In this document: in pieces, positions 33,737-41,782 of the stretch
How positions within the stretch are numbered: position 1 is the first letter of the stretch
Layout: each line of letters begins with the position of its first letter
NCBI GenBank assembly: GCA_964459995.1
Contig: CAYWOR010000016.1
Span: forward strand, 1-61,560
Direction of reading: 5' to 3'
DNA: 61,560 nt
Origin: CAZSHG01 sp964459995
GTDB lineage: Bacteria; UBP14; UBA6098
Program-made: the position numbers and the translations under genes
The notes under the pieces: generated by a model
The model's input: only the letters and a program-made list of their open reading frames with translations
Told to the model about the DNA's origin: nothing
Databases searched by the model: none

Positions 33737-36160
33737 ATGGAATTTTCGGATACGATAAAAAGAAAGGCCACGGAGCATGCTCTTGAGGTTCTCGAGTTTG
33801 GAAGGATTCGCCGGATGCTCTGCGAACTTTGCGATTCGGATTTGGGAAAAGAAGCCGCGGAACAGCTGAATCCTCTCGACGATCCTGAGCTGATAAGATC
33901 GAGGTTGGAGTTGATCGAAGAGGTTATGAATTCTCTTCGCGAGGCCGGACAACCTGATTTGGGTGGGTTATACGATGTCCGCCGTCAGATAAAACTTGCG
34001 GCAAAGGATGGTGTTCTCGAAGCGGAGGATTTGTGGAAAATCGGCCTTCTTGCTGACATTTGCAATCGGTTGGCGAGGTTCGCTTCGAGGGGTTGTGAGA
34101 ATCGGCCGCGGCTAAAATCGCTTCTCGAATCGATTGATGAAATCCCCGGACTGGGCAACCGGATAGCCGAGGTTATCATAGCCCCCGGCGAACTCATGGA
34201 AGACGCGACGCCTCTTCTGAAAGAGCTTCGCAAACGCAGAACAGCTATCCATGCCAAACTTCAGGAAAAACTCGAAAGCTATCTTCATAACCCGAGTTTC
34301 GAGAAATATCTTCAGGAAGAGCTAATTACTCTTCGCAACGGAAGATTTGTGCTTCCAGTTAAAATCGAGTATAAAACGGAAATTCAAGGGGTTATTCACG
34401 ACAGATCCTCTAGTGGTGCGACTTTGTTTATCGAGCCGCTTCCTGTTGTGGAGATGAATAACGAGCTTCGCGAACTCGAGCTTGCCGAAAAAGCCGAACG
34501 CGAGCGGATTCTGAGACTGCTGACTGAACTTGTGAGAGCGAATTCGATAAAACTCGAATGTAACGTTCAGATTCTGTCGCATGTTGATTTTCTTGTGGCT
34601 TGCGCGAGGATGTCGAAACGTTTCGATGCTTTTGCGCCGATTTATGGTGAATCGGAAGGCTTTTCGCTTATCAATGCGCGTCATCCAATGTTGCTTATCG
34701 ACGAGGAAGAGAAACCGGGATTTAAAGCGGTGCCACTCGATATTGATTTGCCGATGGGACATCGTTCATTGGTAATAACCGGACCAAATATGGGTGGTAA
34801 AACAGTCGCACTTAAAACCTCGGGGCTTTTATGCGCGATGGCGAACAGCGGCTTGCCGATCCCGGCCGACCCCAAATCGAAAATTCCGCATCTTTCGGCA
34901 ATCTTCGCTGACATCGGCGATGAACAGTCCATCGACGACTCGCTTTCAAGCTTCGCTTCGCATGTCAAACGCTGGCAGGAGGCCGTTGAAAGTGCCGATG
35001 AAAGCTCTTTGGTTCTAATCGACGAACTTGGAAGCGCAACAGATCCGGAGGAAGGCACGCCACTTTCACGCGCACTTCTTGAGGAGCTTATAAGCCGTAA
35101 TTCATATGTGCTCGTTACAACGCATCTCGGCGGGTTGAAAGCTCTCGCCGTAGCTACAGAGGGCGTTCAAAACGGCGCGATGGTTTTCGATCAGGATCTT
35201 CTTCAACCGACATACACCCTTAAAACAGGTGCCCCCGGAAGGTCTTGGGCTTTCGAGATTGCGAGAAGGCTCGGTCTTTCAGAAAAAGTTCTCGAACGCG
35301 GATGCAAGCTTATAGGCGCGGAGGGATCGCATATCGACCGATTAATTGCTGATTTGCAAAAAAAGACTGAAGAGGCTGAAATGCTTTCCGCGAAAAGCAA
35401 GACTGAACTTCGCGCAATCGGAAAAGACAGGGATGTCCTCAACGCGCTTATTAAAACTAATCGTGAACGCGAACATAGACTCGAAGAGCTTCGCAAACGA
35501 TACGATGACGACAAACTCGAGATGCTCGAGCGCGAGCTCGCGATCGAAAAACGCAAGATAGACGAAAAACTTCGTTCGTTTCGGAAAGCAGAAGAGGCCG
35601 CCGAGAAGGCGCGTGAGACGGTCAAGGAAAAGCTTAGCGAGGTTAAGCAGGAAAAGAGGAAAAAGCGAGGCGTAGCGAGGGATTTGAAAAAAGGCGATAG
35701 AGTATGGTTATACCGAATGCAAAAACACGGTATGGTTCTTCGTGAAACCGACTCGCAGGGATATATTACGGTCGAAATCGACGGATTGAAGGTTCGAATG
35801 CACTCCAGCGCGGCGATGGAGCCTAAAGAGGAGACTCAATCGAAACCGAGGGGGGGGCAACTTCGCTATGACAGACCTCAGGTGCCCATCGCGATGGATT
35901 TTCGGGGCATGAGTTTCGAGCAGGCATGGGACAATATCGACAAATGGATTACGAACGCAATAGTGGTTCAATTGCCTCGCCTGAATATCATACATGGCAA
36001 GGGGACAGGTGCGCTTCGCGAAAAAATACGAGAGAAACTCACGAAAGATAAACGTGTCGATGAATGGAAAATAGCTGAGATGCATGAAGGCGGAGATGGA
36101 GCAACCATTGTCGCACTGAATCTCGGTAAAAACAATAAACTTATCGAAATGGAGGAATAA
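33737..36160 (+). CDS. mutS2: MutS2 family endonuclease/ribosome rescue ATPase
   Basis: MutS2 proteins act on stalled/collided ribosomes and on recombination intermediates. The 807 residues show the clamp/lever region, Walker A GPNMGGKTVALKT near 350, Walker B SLVLIDELGSATDPEEGTPL near 428 (20 residues), a long coiled coil at about 530-650, a KOW-like segment (KKGDRVWLYRMQKHGMV) and a C-terminal Smr nuclease domain (DFRGMSFEQA, IIHGKGTGALREKI). No mismatch-binding N-domain is present, as usual for MutS2. The tautomerase gene begins at the next base after its stop. Confidence 0.96.
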   Translation: MEFSDTIKRKATEHALEVLEFGRIRRMLCELCDSDLGKEAAEQLNPLDDPELIRSRLELIEEVMNSLREAGQPDLGGLYDVRRQIKLAAKDGVLEAEDLWKIGLLADICNRLARFASRGCENRPRLKSLLESIDEIPGLGNRIAEVIIAPGELMEDATPLLKELRKRRTAIHAKLQEKLESYLHNPSFEKYLQEELITLRNGRFVLPVKIEYKTEIQGVIHDRSSSGATLFIEPLPVVEMNNELRELELAEKAERERILRLLTELVRANSIKLECNVQILSHVDFLVACARMSKRFDAFAPIYGESEGFSLINARHPMLLIDEEEKPGFKAVPLDIDLPMGHRSLVITGPNMGGKTVALKTSGLLCAMANSGLPIPADPKSKIPHLSAIFADIGDEQSIDDSLSSFASHVKRWQEAVESADESSLVLIDELGSATDPEEGTPLSRALLEELISRNSYVLVTTHLGGLKALAVATEGVQNGAMVFDQDLLQPTYTLKTGAPGRSWAFEIARRLGLSEKVLERGCKLIGAEGSHIDRLIADLQKKTEEAEMLSAKSKTELRAIGKDRDVLNALIKTNREREHRLEELRKRYDDDKLEMLERELAIEKRKIDEKLRSFRKAEEAAEKARETVKEKLSEVKQEKRKKRGVARDLKKGDRVWLYRMQKHGMVLRETDSQGYITVEIDGLKVRMHSSAAMEPKEETQSKPRGGQLRYDRPQVPIAMDFRGMSFEQAWDNIDKWITNAIVVQLPRLNIIHGKGTGALREKIREKLTKDKRVDEWKIAEMHEGGDGATIVALNLGKNNKLIEMEE

Positions 36161-36508
36161 ATGCCGCTTGTAAAAATATTAATCTCAGATGAGATTTCGG
36201 AAGATTCCAAAATCGCGTTGAACGATTCGATTTCAGATGTAATTCATAGAATTACGTGTAAACCTTCGGAATACATTATGATTCTAATCGAAGATAAGAG
36301 ATTTCTGCGACTTGGGGTAAAAACAAGTTCAGCTCTAATTGAATATTCTCAACTCGGAAAGATTGATTCTTTGAGAAAAGCCGAACTTACATTAGCACTC
36401 ACAGAGACTGTCAATAGATATACATATTCTTCGCCGAACAGCACTTATGTCATATTCAAGGAATATAGTCATGAGAACTGGGGTTTCAACGGCGAAACAT
36501 TTGCATAA
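36161..36508 (+). CDS. MIF-like phenylpyruvate tautomerase
   Basis: Predicted tautomerase of the macrophage migration inhibitory factor family. The 115-residue length equals animal MIF including Met. The catalytic proline follows Met (MPLVKI), and CKPSEYIMILIED aligns with the MIF GKPPQY region (catalytic-site lysine). LGKIDS matches SIGKI, and the C-terminus NWGFNGETFA matches GWNNSTFA. The tyrosine near MIF position 95 is not conserved. The ATG directly abuts the mutS2 stop, so it is probably co-translated. The physiological substrate is unknown. Confidence 0.85.
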   Translation: MPLVKILISDEISEDSKIALNDSISDVIHRITCKPSEYIMILIEDKRFLRLGVKTSSALIEYSQLGKIDSLRKAELTLALTETVNRYTYSSPNSTYVIFKEYSHENWGFNGETFA

Positions 36509-36526
36509 CATTGATTGGAGGATACC

Positions 36527-37204
36527 ATGTTTTTCTGGGATCCAACATTTATTATTCTTATTCCGGCGCTCATTCTTGCTATATGGGCGCAGGGGAAACT
36601 TAATAGAACATATGACGCCTATTCTCGAATCAGCACAGGAAGGGGTCTTACTGGGTTGCGAGTTGCACGAAGACTTCTCGATTCGGCGGGACTAAGCGAT
36701 ATCGAAATCGAAAATGTGTCGGGTAATTTAACAGATCATTATGATCCACGTAATAAAAAGCTTCGGTTATCACAGGGGATTTCTAACTCCGATAGCATTG
36801 CCGCAGTCGGAATTGCCGCACACGAGGTTGGGCATGCTATTCAGCATGCAAACGGATACTTCCCGCTAAGTTTTCGTAATGCAATTGTGCCTGTGGTTCA
36901 GGTCGGCTCGTGGATGGCGTGGCCTCTTTTCATTATCGGTTTTCTTATGCGCACTCCTTTGCTTATCCAGATAGGCATTTTGCTTTTTGCCGGTGCGGTT
37001 GTATTTCAGCTAATTACTCTTCCTGTTGAATACGACGCCTCGCGCAGGGCGGCTTTCCATCTGCAAGAGGGTGGTTATCTTTCTGCAGGTGAGCTTGAGG
37101 GTGCGAAGAAGGTTCTCGCCGCCGCCGCGATGACCTACGTAGCCGCAACGGCTATGGCAATTATGCAATTATTAAGAATGTTCCTTCTTTCGCGACGCAG
37201 ATAA
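36527..37204 (+). CDS. Membrane zinc metallopeptidase, YugP family
   Basis: The 225-residue protein has an N-terminal transmembrane segment (IILIPALILAIWAQGKL), a zinc-binding GIAAHEVGHAIQHANGYFP near residue 94, two further membrane segments (about 115-165) and a C-terminal hydrophobic stretch. This matches the DUF2340/YugP family of putative membrane proteases. GGAGGATACC directly precedes the ATG at 36527, deciding the start. It forms a unit with mutS2 and the tautomerase. Confidence 0.86.
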   Translation: MFFWDPTFIILIPALILAIWAQGKLNRTYDAYSRISTGRGLTGLRVARRLLDSAGLSDIEIENVSGNLTDHYDPRNKKLRLSQGISNSDSIAAVGIAAHEVGHAIQHANGYFPLSFRNAIVPVVQVGSWMAWPLFIIGFLMRTPLLIQIGILLFAGAVVFQLITLPVEYDASRRAAFHLQEGGYLSAGELEGAKKVLAAAAMTYVAATAMAIMQLLRMFLLSRRR

Positions 37205-37242
37205 ACTACTGTAGATAAGAATATTACAATAAAGCAAACTAT

Positions 37243-38127
37243 CTAATACGCGGCCTCGGTGCCTTTGGTTCGCTTGACGAAGAGTATTGAAAAACACAAA
37301 AGAATAATAAATATCACAACGCTGAACGCCGCCGCGTAGCCGTAGCGGTAGAGGTTGAACGCCGCCTTATATACATAACTCACGAGAATATGCGTCGAAT
37401 CCGCCGGCTCGCCGCCGTTGGAAACGAGCCACATCACGTTTAAATTATTAAACGTCCAGATTGTGCCGAGGACTATCGCAGGCACCATCACCGGGCGCAG
37501 AAGAGGCACAGTTATGCTCCAGAACTGCCGCCATCTCGATGCGCCATCCACCTCTGCCGCCTCGTATAACGACCTATCGATGGATTGTAACCCTCCGAGA
37601 GCGATTATCATCATAAATGGAAATCCGAACCAGATGTTGGTTAATATGCAAGCTGTAAAAGCCTCGAAGGGGGATTTGAGCCATTCTACGGGGTTCATGG
37701 ATAGATAGCGGGTGATTATTAAATTAATCGCGCCGTATTGGTAATTGAACATCCCCCGCCATGTCAGCGCGGCGATGTATTGCGGCATCGCCCAGGGGAT
37801 TATCAGCAAAGTGCGGAAGATACCTTTGCCGGGAAGGGTGCGGTTGAGGAGCATCGCCAGCATAACGCCCAATGTAACATGGAAAAAAACATTGACAACC
37901 GTCCAGATGACCGTTTTCGCGAAAACCGAGTAGAACAGCTTCTCGCCGAAGACCTTGGCGTATTGGCCGAAGCCGATAATATTCCAGCTGTGAAAATTGC
38001 GCATGGACATGTTCGACATCGAGATGATGAAGTTGTAGATGAAAGGATAAAGCACCACCGCCACCACGATCAGCGCGGCGGGGAGGAGCATCAGGTATGC
38101 GAACCGTCGGTCGGAGGATTTATTCAT
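37243..38127 (-). CDS. Sugar-type ABC transporter permease (MalF/UgpA family)
   Basis: Inner-membrane permease with six predicted helices; carbohydrate uptake type 1. The 294 residues show the EAA loop EAAEVDGASRWRQFWSITVP near 190 (20 residues). No solute-binding protein, second permease or ATPase gene is in the window, so it is an orphan here. The ATG at 38127 follows CGGAGATAATT. Its first twenty codons are strikingly similar to the leader of the upstream lipoprotein gene, and the two genes overlap by 8 bp. Confidence 0.85.
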   Translation of the reverse strand: MNKSSDRRFAYLMLLPAALIVVAVVLYPFIYNFIISMSNMSMRNFHSWNIIGFGQYAKVFGEKLFYSVFAKTVIWTVVNVFFHVTLGVMLAMLLNRTLPGKGIFRTLLIIPWAMPQYIAALTWRGMFNYQYGAINLIITRYLSMNPVEWLKSPFEAFTACILTNIWFGFPFMMIIALGGLQSIDRSLYEAAEVDGASRWRQFWSITVPLLRPVMVPAIVLGTIWTFNNLNVMWLVSNGGEPADSTHILVSYVYKAAFNLYRYGYAAAFSVVIFIILLCFSILFVKRTKGTEAAY

Positions 38128-38845
38128 AATTATCTCCGGTCTTCTTCGAAAGAGGGTTACCATATCCACTTATACCGAAGCTATACCCCGGATACCATTC
38201 TTCATCGATTGGATTTTCAAAGTAAATGACATCGAAATTTAGAGCCAATCTACCACCCCAGTCTGGGGAGAGAATCGATAATCCGAGTTGCGGAAAGAAA
38301 AGACGATAAAAACCATCAACGGTTTCGCAACTACTGATAGAATCGATATCGACATTCGCACAATAGCCGGAAAACCTGATATTGAAACCTAAATCGCATG
38401 GAATATGGTATTCATAAAGCGCGCCGGTATAGAAGTAATAATTATCATAATCGGATTTAAGATTTGCACCGGCACCGAGTTCTAAAGAGAACCAACGATT
38501 GTCCCCGGCTACAATACATTGTTTTATGTTTGTTTCAAATCCAAAGAGTGGGGAAAAAAAATTGAACATAGCACCGATGCTCGTCTTATCGGTTATTCCA
38601 TATCGCCCGGAAAAACCAACCAATGGATAAATAATATCCTTGAAGCTTGAAAAATCTGTCTTTGTTATCATCTGAGCGGGGTCATAAGCGAGTAGCATAT
38701 CTCCCTGAAACTCAAAATGATTATTTTCAACAGGTTTGGCCGGATGAATATTAACGGTAGGAATAGAAGAGCAACCCAAGAATAAAATCAGCGCGGCGGG
38801 GAGGAGCATCATATATGCAAAACGGCGGTCGGATTGTTTATTCAT
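38120..38845 (-). CDS. Lipoprotein with a permease-like leader
   Basis: The 241-residue protein has a lipobox (LFLGC, Cys near residue 25) and a beta-rich mature domain (YDPAQMITKTDFSSFKDI, WFSLELGAGANLKSDYD) suggestive of an outer-membrane barrel-like fold; family unknown. The first 21 residues (MNKQSDRRFAYMMLLPAALI, then L) nearly equal the start of the downstream permease (MNKSSDRRFAYLMLLPAALI), and 25 consecutive bases are identical. The leader therefore seems to have been acquired by recombination with a permease gene rather than by convergence. Confidence 0.7.
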   Translation of the reverse strand: MNKQSDRRFAYMMLLPAALILFLGCSSIPTVNIHPAKPVENNHFEFQGDMLLAYDPAQMITKTDFSSFKDIIYPLVGFSGRYGITDKTSIGAMFNFFSPLFGFETNIKQCIVAGDNRWFSLELGAGANLKSDYDNYYFYTGALYEYHIPCDLGFNIRFSGYCANVDIDSISSCETVDGFYRLFFPQLGLSILSPDWGGRLALNFDVIYFENPIDEEWYPGYSFGISGYGNPLSKKTGDNYE

Positions 38846-38848
38846 GAT

Positions 38849-39037
38849 TCATCTCTTCAAACTAGCTGTTTTCAAAATGAAATTTAAGAGTCCCGGTTTG
38901 ATTTCTGTTCCGGTATGAACTGGAATTGATAATGTCGCGCGTTCGCCTTCCTTTTTCATGATATAGTGACTTCCCTTGATCCGTGCGACCACCCAGCCGT
39001 TCTTTTCAAGAAGCTTGACCAGTTCATTGCCTGTCAT
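38849..39037 (-). CDS. hicA: HicA toxin, mRNA interferase
   Basis: Ribosome-independent mRNA-cleaving toxin. The 62-residue protein has the HicA fold with the catalytic histidine in RIKGSHYIMKKEG near residue 24 and IPVHTGTEIKPGLLNFILK at the end. Its start overlaps the hicB stop by 1 bp, as expected for a paired module. The lipoprotein gene follows 3 bp downstream, so it may be co-transcribed with the module. Confidence 0.92.
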   Translation of the reverse strand: MTGNELVKLLEKNGWVVARIKGSHYIMKKEGERATLSIPVHTGTEIKPGLLNFILKTASLKR

Positions 39038-39234
39038 TATATCGCGACAGTCAGGATTTCAGCATCGGCTCCAACTATCTCCGCGTCGGCATCAAGGCAC
39101 CCCTGAATAGCCTCGCGGATATTGGCCAGAAGCTCCTGCATCGTGTCGCCCTGGGACGCGCAACCGACTATCGCGGGGACTTCCGCCCAGTAGCCGCCTT
39201 CCGGCTCCTTATGGACAACGATTTTAAATTCCAT
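39037..39234 (-). CDS. hicB: HicB antitoxin
   Basis: Neutralises HicA and probably represses the operon. The 65-residue protein has the partial RNase-H-like HicB fold: FKIVVHKEPEGGYWAEVPAI near 3-22 and CASQGDTMQELLANIREAI. It lacks an obvious C-terminal DNA-binding domain, so it is a short-form HicB. ATG 39234 is preferred over the upstream frame because TTGGAG precedes it. It is placed upstream of hicA, giving antitoxin-first order. Confidence 0.9.
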   Translation of the reverse strand: MEFKIVVHKEPEGGYWAEVPAIVGCASQGDTMQELLANIREAIQGCLDADAEIVGADAEILTVAI

Positions 39235-39290
39235 TTTAACTCCAATCATGTGCCCTCTGCCAAAGCGAAAGGCCGTTAAGCATCAGTCGA

Positions 39291-39319
39291 AATATAATCT
39301 CTCATAGGCTATCAGTCAA
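39291..39319 (-). promoter_or_regulatory. hicBA promoter with repeated operator-like sites
   Basis: On the minus strand TTGACT (39314-39319), a 17-bp spacer and TATATT (39291-39296) stand 57 bp upstream of hicB. ATCAGTCAAA (39311-39320) and ATCAGTCGAA (39282-39291) form a direct repeat 29 bp apart that overlaps both promoter boxes, a plausible autoregulatory operator. Confidence 0.55.
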
Positions 39320-39352
39320 AGGGTTTTTTTGAGCCAAAATTCGACCTGACGC

Positions 39353-41140
39353 TTAATCTGACCGTTCCGCCTCCCCATTCGCAAGCTCCCCCTCCGCGAG
39401 GAGCATATCGAGCAAAAGTCCTACCGACAACGTGTCCAGCGGCGCGCCTATCTGATTGAACCGGACATGGCCGCGCTCATCGACAAGGAAGAAATGGGGA
39501 ATCGCGCCGACCTTCATGTCCATGAAAACCTGTCTGTTCGAGGGGCAGAGCTCCCAGTTATCCAGAGGATATTCCGTTGTTTCGAAATGCTCCGACGGTG
39601 CGGCGGTGATGGACAGAAAGCGTATTCGCGAATCCTGTCGATTGCCGGCGAACTTCGACAGGAGAGGCATTTCCGCCACACACGGCCCGCACCCCGGATT
39701 CCAGAAATCCATGCAGAGGATGGCTGTTCTCGGCGAAATCGAATCCCCGTCAGATGTCGTGATGACAAAATCGGGAGCTTTCGGAGCAAGCTCGGAGGCC
39801 TCGACGAAAACCGCTTTCAAAGCCTCCTCCGGCTGAAGATTCGGGTAGATCTCCGGCAGAAGCTCCTTGGACTCCTCGATTGCGCCCTTGACAACCGCCT
39901 GAATAATGTCACTCTTAGCCGAATCGATTTGCCCGAGTGCTATGTTGCACTTCGCGGAAAAGGCAAAATAACGCCCTTTGACATCGTCCTGATTTACATA
40001 TTCGATGGCGGTCTTCGCCCGGATAAGGGCTTTTTGATAATCGCCTTTTTCGAAATGGTCTTTCGCGACACGAATGAACATCTCCGGTGCACGATCACTG
40101 AAATACCAGCCGCAGGGCGGAATTTCGCCACGTTCGAAGGCATCGACGTAACCCTGCGCGGCTTTGACTGCACCGGAACTGTCGCCTATTCCCGCGAGAT
40201 ATTCGCTCTTAAAGTAATAATTTGCAGGATCCCCTTCGATAAGCGCATCGATTAAAACCTCCGCCGTGGAGTCGGGTTTGCCATCGGTTTGGTTCTTCCA
40301 AATCAAGGATTGGACGTAATCTGCGGCGATGTGTTTCATCGGAAACCTCAACGCCATCCGACGCTTGATTTCCAGTTCCTCGGAACGGTCTTCTTTGCCG
40401 TAAATGCTGGAATACGAGTTCAGATCCATGGCGGCACGCGAAGCTATCTCCGAATGAATATCGTCATGTTCAAGATATTTACGCATCGATACAAGCGCGC
40501 TGTCGAGTTCGCCAAGCATCGCGTAACCCGAAACGATAGCGCCGTAGATATGATGATTCTCCTCGGCATGGGCTTTCAGAGAATCCACCTCTTGTTCGAT
40601 GATTGGTCGGGTCTCGTCGCGGAAAGAGTATCGAAACCACCGATTGCGATAGAAAACGACCATATCTGGATTCTTGGCGAGTTCTTCCTTAAAAAGGGAA
40701 TCGCCATACTCCGATCCGCCGATCCACCAGGAACCTGCTAACGCTCCCAGCGCGCCACGAACCGGATCTTCGTTCTCGTCGTGAACTACGAAAGCCAATG
40801 GTCTCGGTTGCCTTCCATCGCCCATCGGAAAGATGTTTAGCGACATCACCGAACCCGGCGTGACAAAAGAAATCTTGTAGATGCCGTCCCTTACCTCATA
40901 ATCGAGACATCGCAATTCATAAGAGAAATCCTGATAGGTGATATCCATCATAAACGCATGGGGCGGGTCTTTAATAGGGCGATAATAAAACGTAATCTCG
41001 TCGCCGGCGTGAATATGTTCTCCCCGCGCGTAAATTACCTTTACTGCCTTGCCTTCCTCTATCTCCGGCCATTTATCGCAGGCCGCGAAAAGGAGGGCGA
41101 TGACAATAACGATTGCACAAATCAATAGTTTCTGTTTCAT
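39353..41140 (-). CDS. TlpA-like lipoprotein with helical repeats and a thioredoxin domain
   Basis: The 595-residue protein has a lipobox (IALLFAAC) and a short beta domain to about residue 110. A long helical region follows (about 160-430, SEIASRAAMDLNSYS, YQKALIRAKTAIEYV) that looks TPR-like. The C-terminal redoxin domain contains FWNPGCGPCVAEMPLLSKF with a CGPC active site. I infer a periplasmic thiol-disulfide reductase tethered to the membrane, using the TPR-like part as scaffold. It is not in an operon with other oxidoreductases. Confidence 0.75.
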   Translation of the reverse strand: MKQKLLICAIVIVIALLFAACDKWPEIEEGKAVKVIYARGEHIHAGDEITFYYRPIKDPPHAFMMDITYQDFSYELRCLDYEVRDGIYKISFVTPGSVMSLNIFPMGDGRQPRPLAFVVHDENEDPVRGALGALAGSWWIGGSEYGDSLFKEELAKNPDMVVFYRNRWFRYSFRDETRPIIEQEVDSLKAHAEENHHIYGAIVSGYAMLGELDSALVSMRKYLEHDDIHSEIASRAAMDLNSYSSIYGKEDRSEELEIKRRMALRFPMKHIAADYVQSLIWKNQTDGKPDSTAEVLIDALIEGDPANYYFKSEYLAGIGDSSGAVKAAQGYVDAFERGEIPPCGWYFSDRAPEMFIRVAKDHFEKGDYQKALIRAKTAIEYVNQDDVKGRYFAFSAKCNIALGQIDSAKSDIIQAVVKGAIEESKELLPEIYPNLQPEEALKAVFVEASELAPKAPDFVITTSDGDSISPRTAILCMDFWNPGCGPCVAEMPLLSKFAGNRQDSRIRFLSITAAPSEHFETTEYPLDNWELCPSNRQVFMDMKVGAIPHFFLVDERGHVRFNQIGAPLDTLSVGLLLDMLLAEGELANGEAERSD

Positions 41141-41254
41141 GATGACTCCTTTGGTCGTTTGAATCTAATATAACCTGCCAAATACGTGATCGCAATAATA
41201 ATCTTCCTCACGGCGCTTCCCATCGCCCCGGAGTGTCTTCCAGCAACCAATAAG

Positions 41255-41509
41255 CTAACTATATGCTTTGTCCCGCTTCATTACCCGAAAAATCGTAACC
41301 ACTTCCCTGGCGTCATCGACGGTGTAAAGAACTCTATAATCGCCGATTCTGATACGATAACCATCCATAACCCTTAATTTGCGACATCCTGAAGGCCGCG
41401 GAGAGTTAGTTAACTCGCCTACCTTTTCGACAATTCGTTGCCGTATTTCTGGCTGAAGTTTGCTGATTTCCTTCTCAGCAGAGGTTTCGATGGTCAGCTT
41501 ATATCCCAT
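41255..41509 (-). CDS. RelE/ParE-type toxin
   Basis: Predicted mRNA interferase or gyrase toxin of the RelE/ParE superfamily. The 84 residues show the family pattern: KLTIETSAEKEISKLQPEIR, then RKLRVMDGYRIRIGDYRVLY with conserved basic residues, and IFRVMKRDKAYS near the end. RelE is favoured over ParE by the C-terminal residues, but this is not certain. It overlaps the antitoxin gene by 1 bp. Confidence 0.85.
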   Translation of the reverse strand: MGYKLTIETSAEKEISKLQPEIRQRIVEKVGELTNSPRPSGCRKLRVMDGYRIRIGDYRVLYTVDDAREVVTIFRVMKRDKAYS

Positions 41510-41706
41510 TATTCCCTATTTAACTCCGAGACAAAATCCTCCCATAGCCGGAAACCTTTAGCATTCTTGATAGCCTCGGCAAGGATGATTGAATCCTCGA
41601 GATCCTCGATATATTCCTCCAGTTCGCGATAACTCTCCATATCGATCTGAACCGCTATCTCGCGTCCGTCTTCGGTAATCAGCTTTTTCTCTTTTAGTTT
41701 GACCAT
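41509..41706 (-). CDS. Antitoxin partner of the RelE-type toxin
   Basis: The 65-residue acidic protein begins MVKLKEKKLITEDGREIAVQ, a strand-rich part, followed by a helix-rich acidic C-terminus (ESYRELEEYIEDLEDSIILA). It resembles small Phd/RelB-type antitoxins by size, charge and its position directly before a RelE-like toxin, but no family motif is certain. A ribosome site GGAGG precedes the start. Confidence 0.75.
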   Translation of the reverse strand: MVKLKEKKLITEDGREIAVQIDMESYRELEEYIEDLEDSIILAEAIKNAKGFRLWEDFVSELNRE

Positions 41707-41739
41707 TTTTCCTCCGGTCGTTAAACTTCGAGCAACTAA

Positions 41740-41767
41740 ATAATAGCCTTTCTCTGGCGATTATCAA
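41740..41767 (-). promoter_or_regulatory. Probable toxin-antitoxin promoter
   Basis: On the minus strand TTGATA (41762-41767), a 16-bp spacer and TATTAT (41740-41745) stand 34 bp upstream of the antitoxin ATG. Confidence 0.5.
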
Positions 41768-41782
41768 CATAAATATTTCCCT

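Noticed and set aside
39467..40255. Plus-strand frame opposite the TlpA-like gene
   Set aside because: Antisense shadow; the minus-strand product has a lipobox and CGPC motif.
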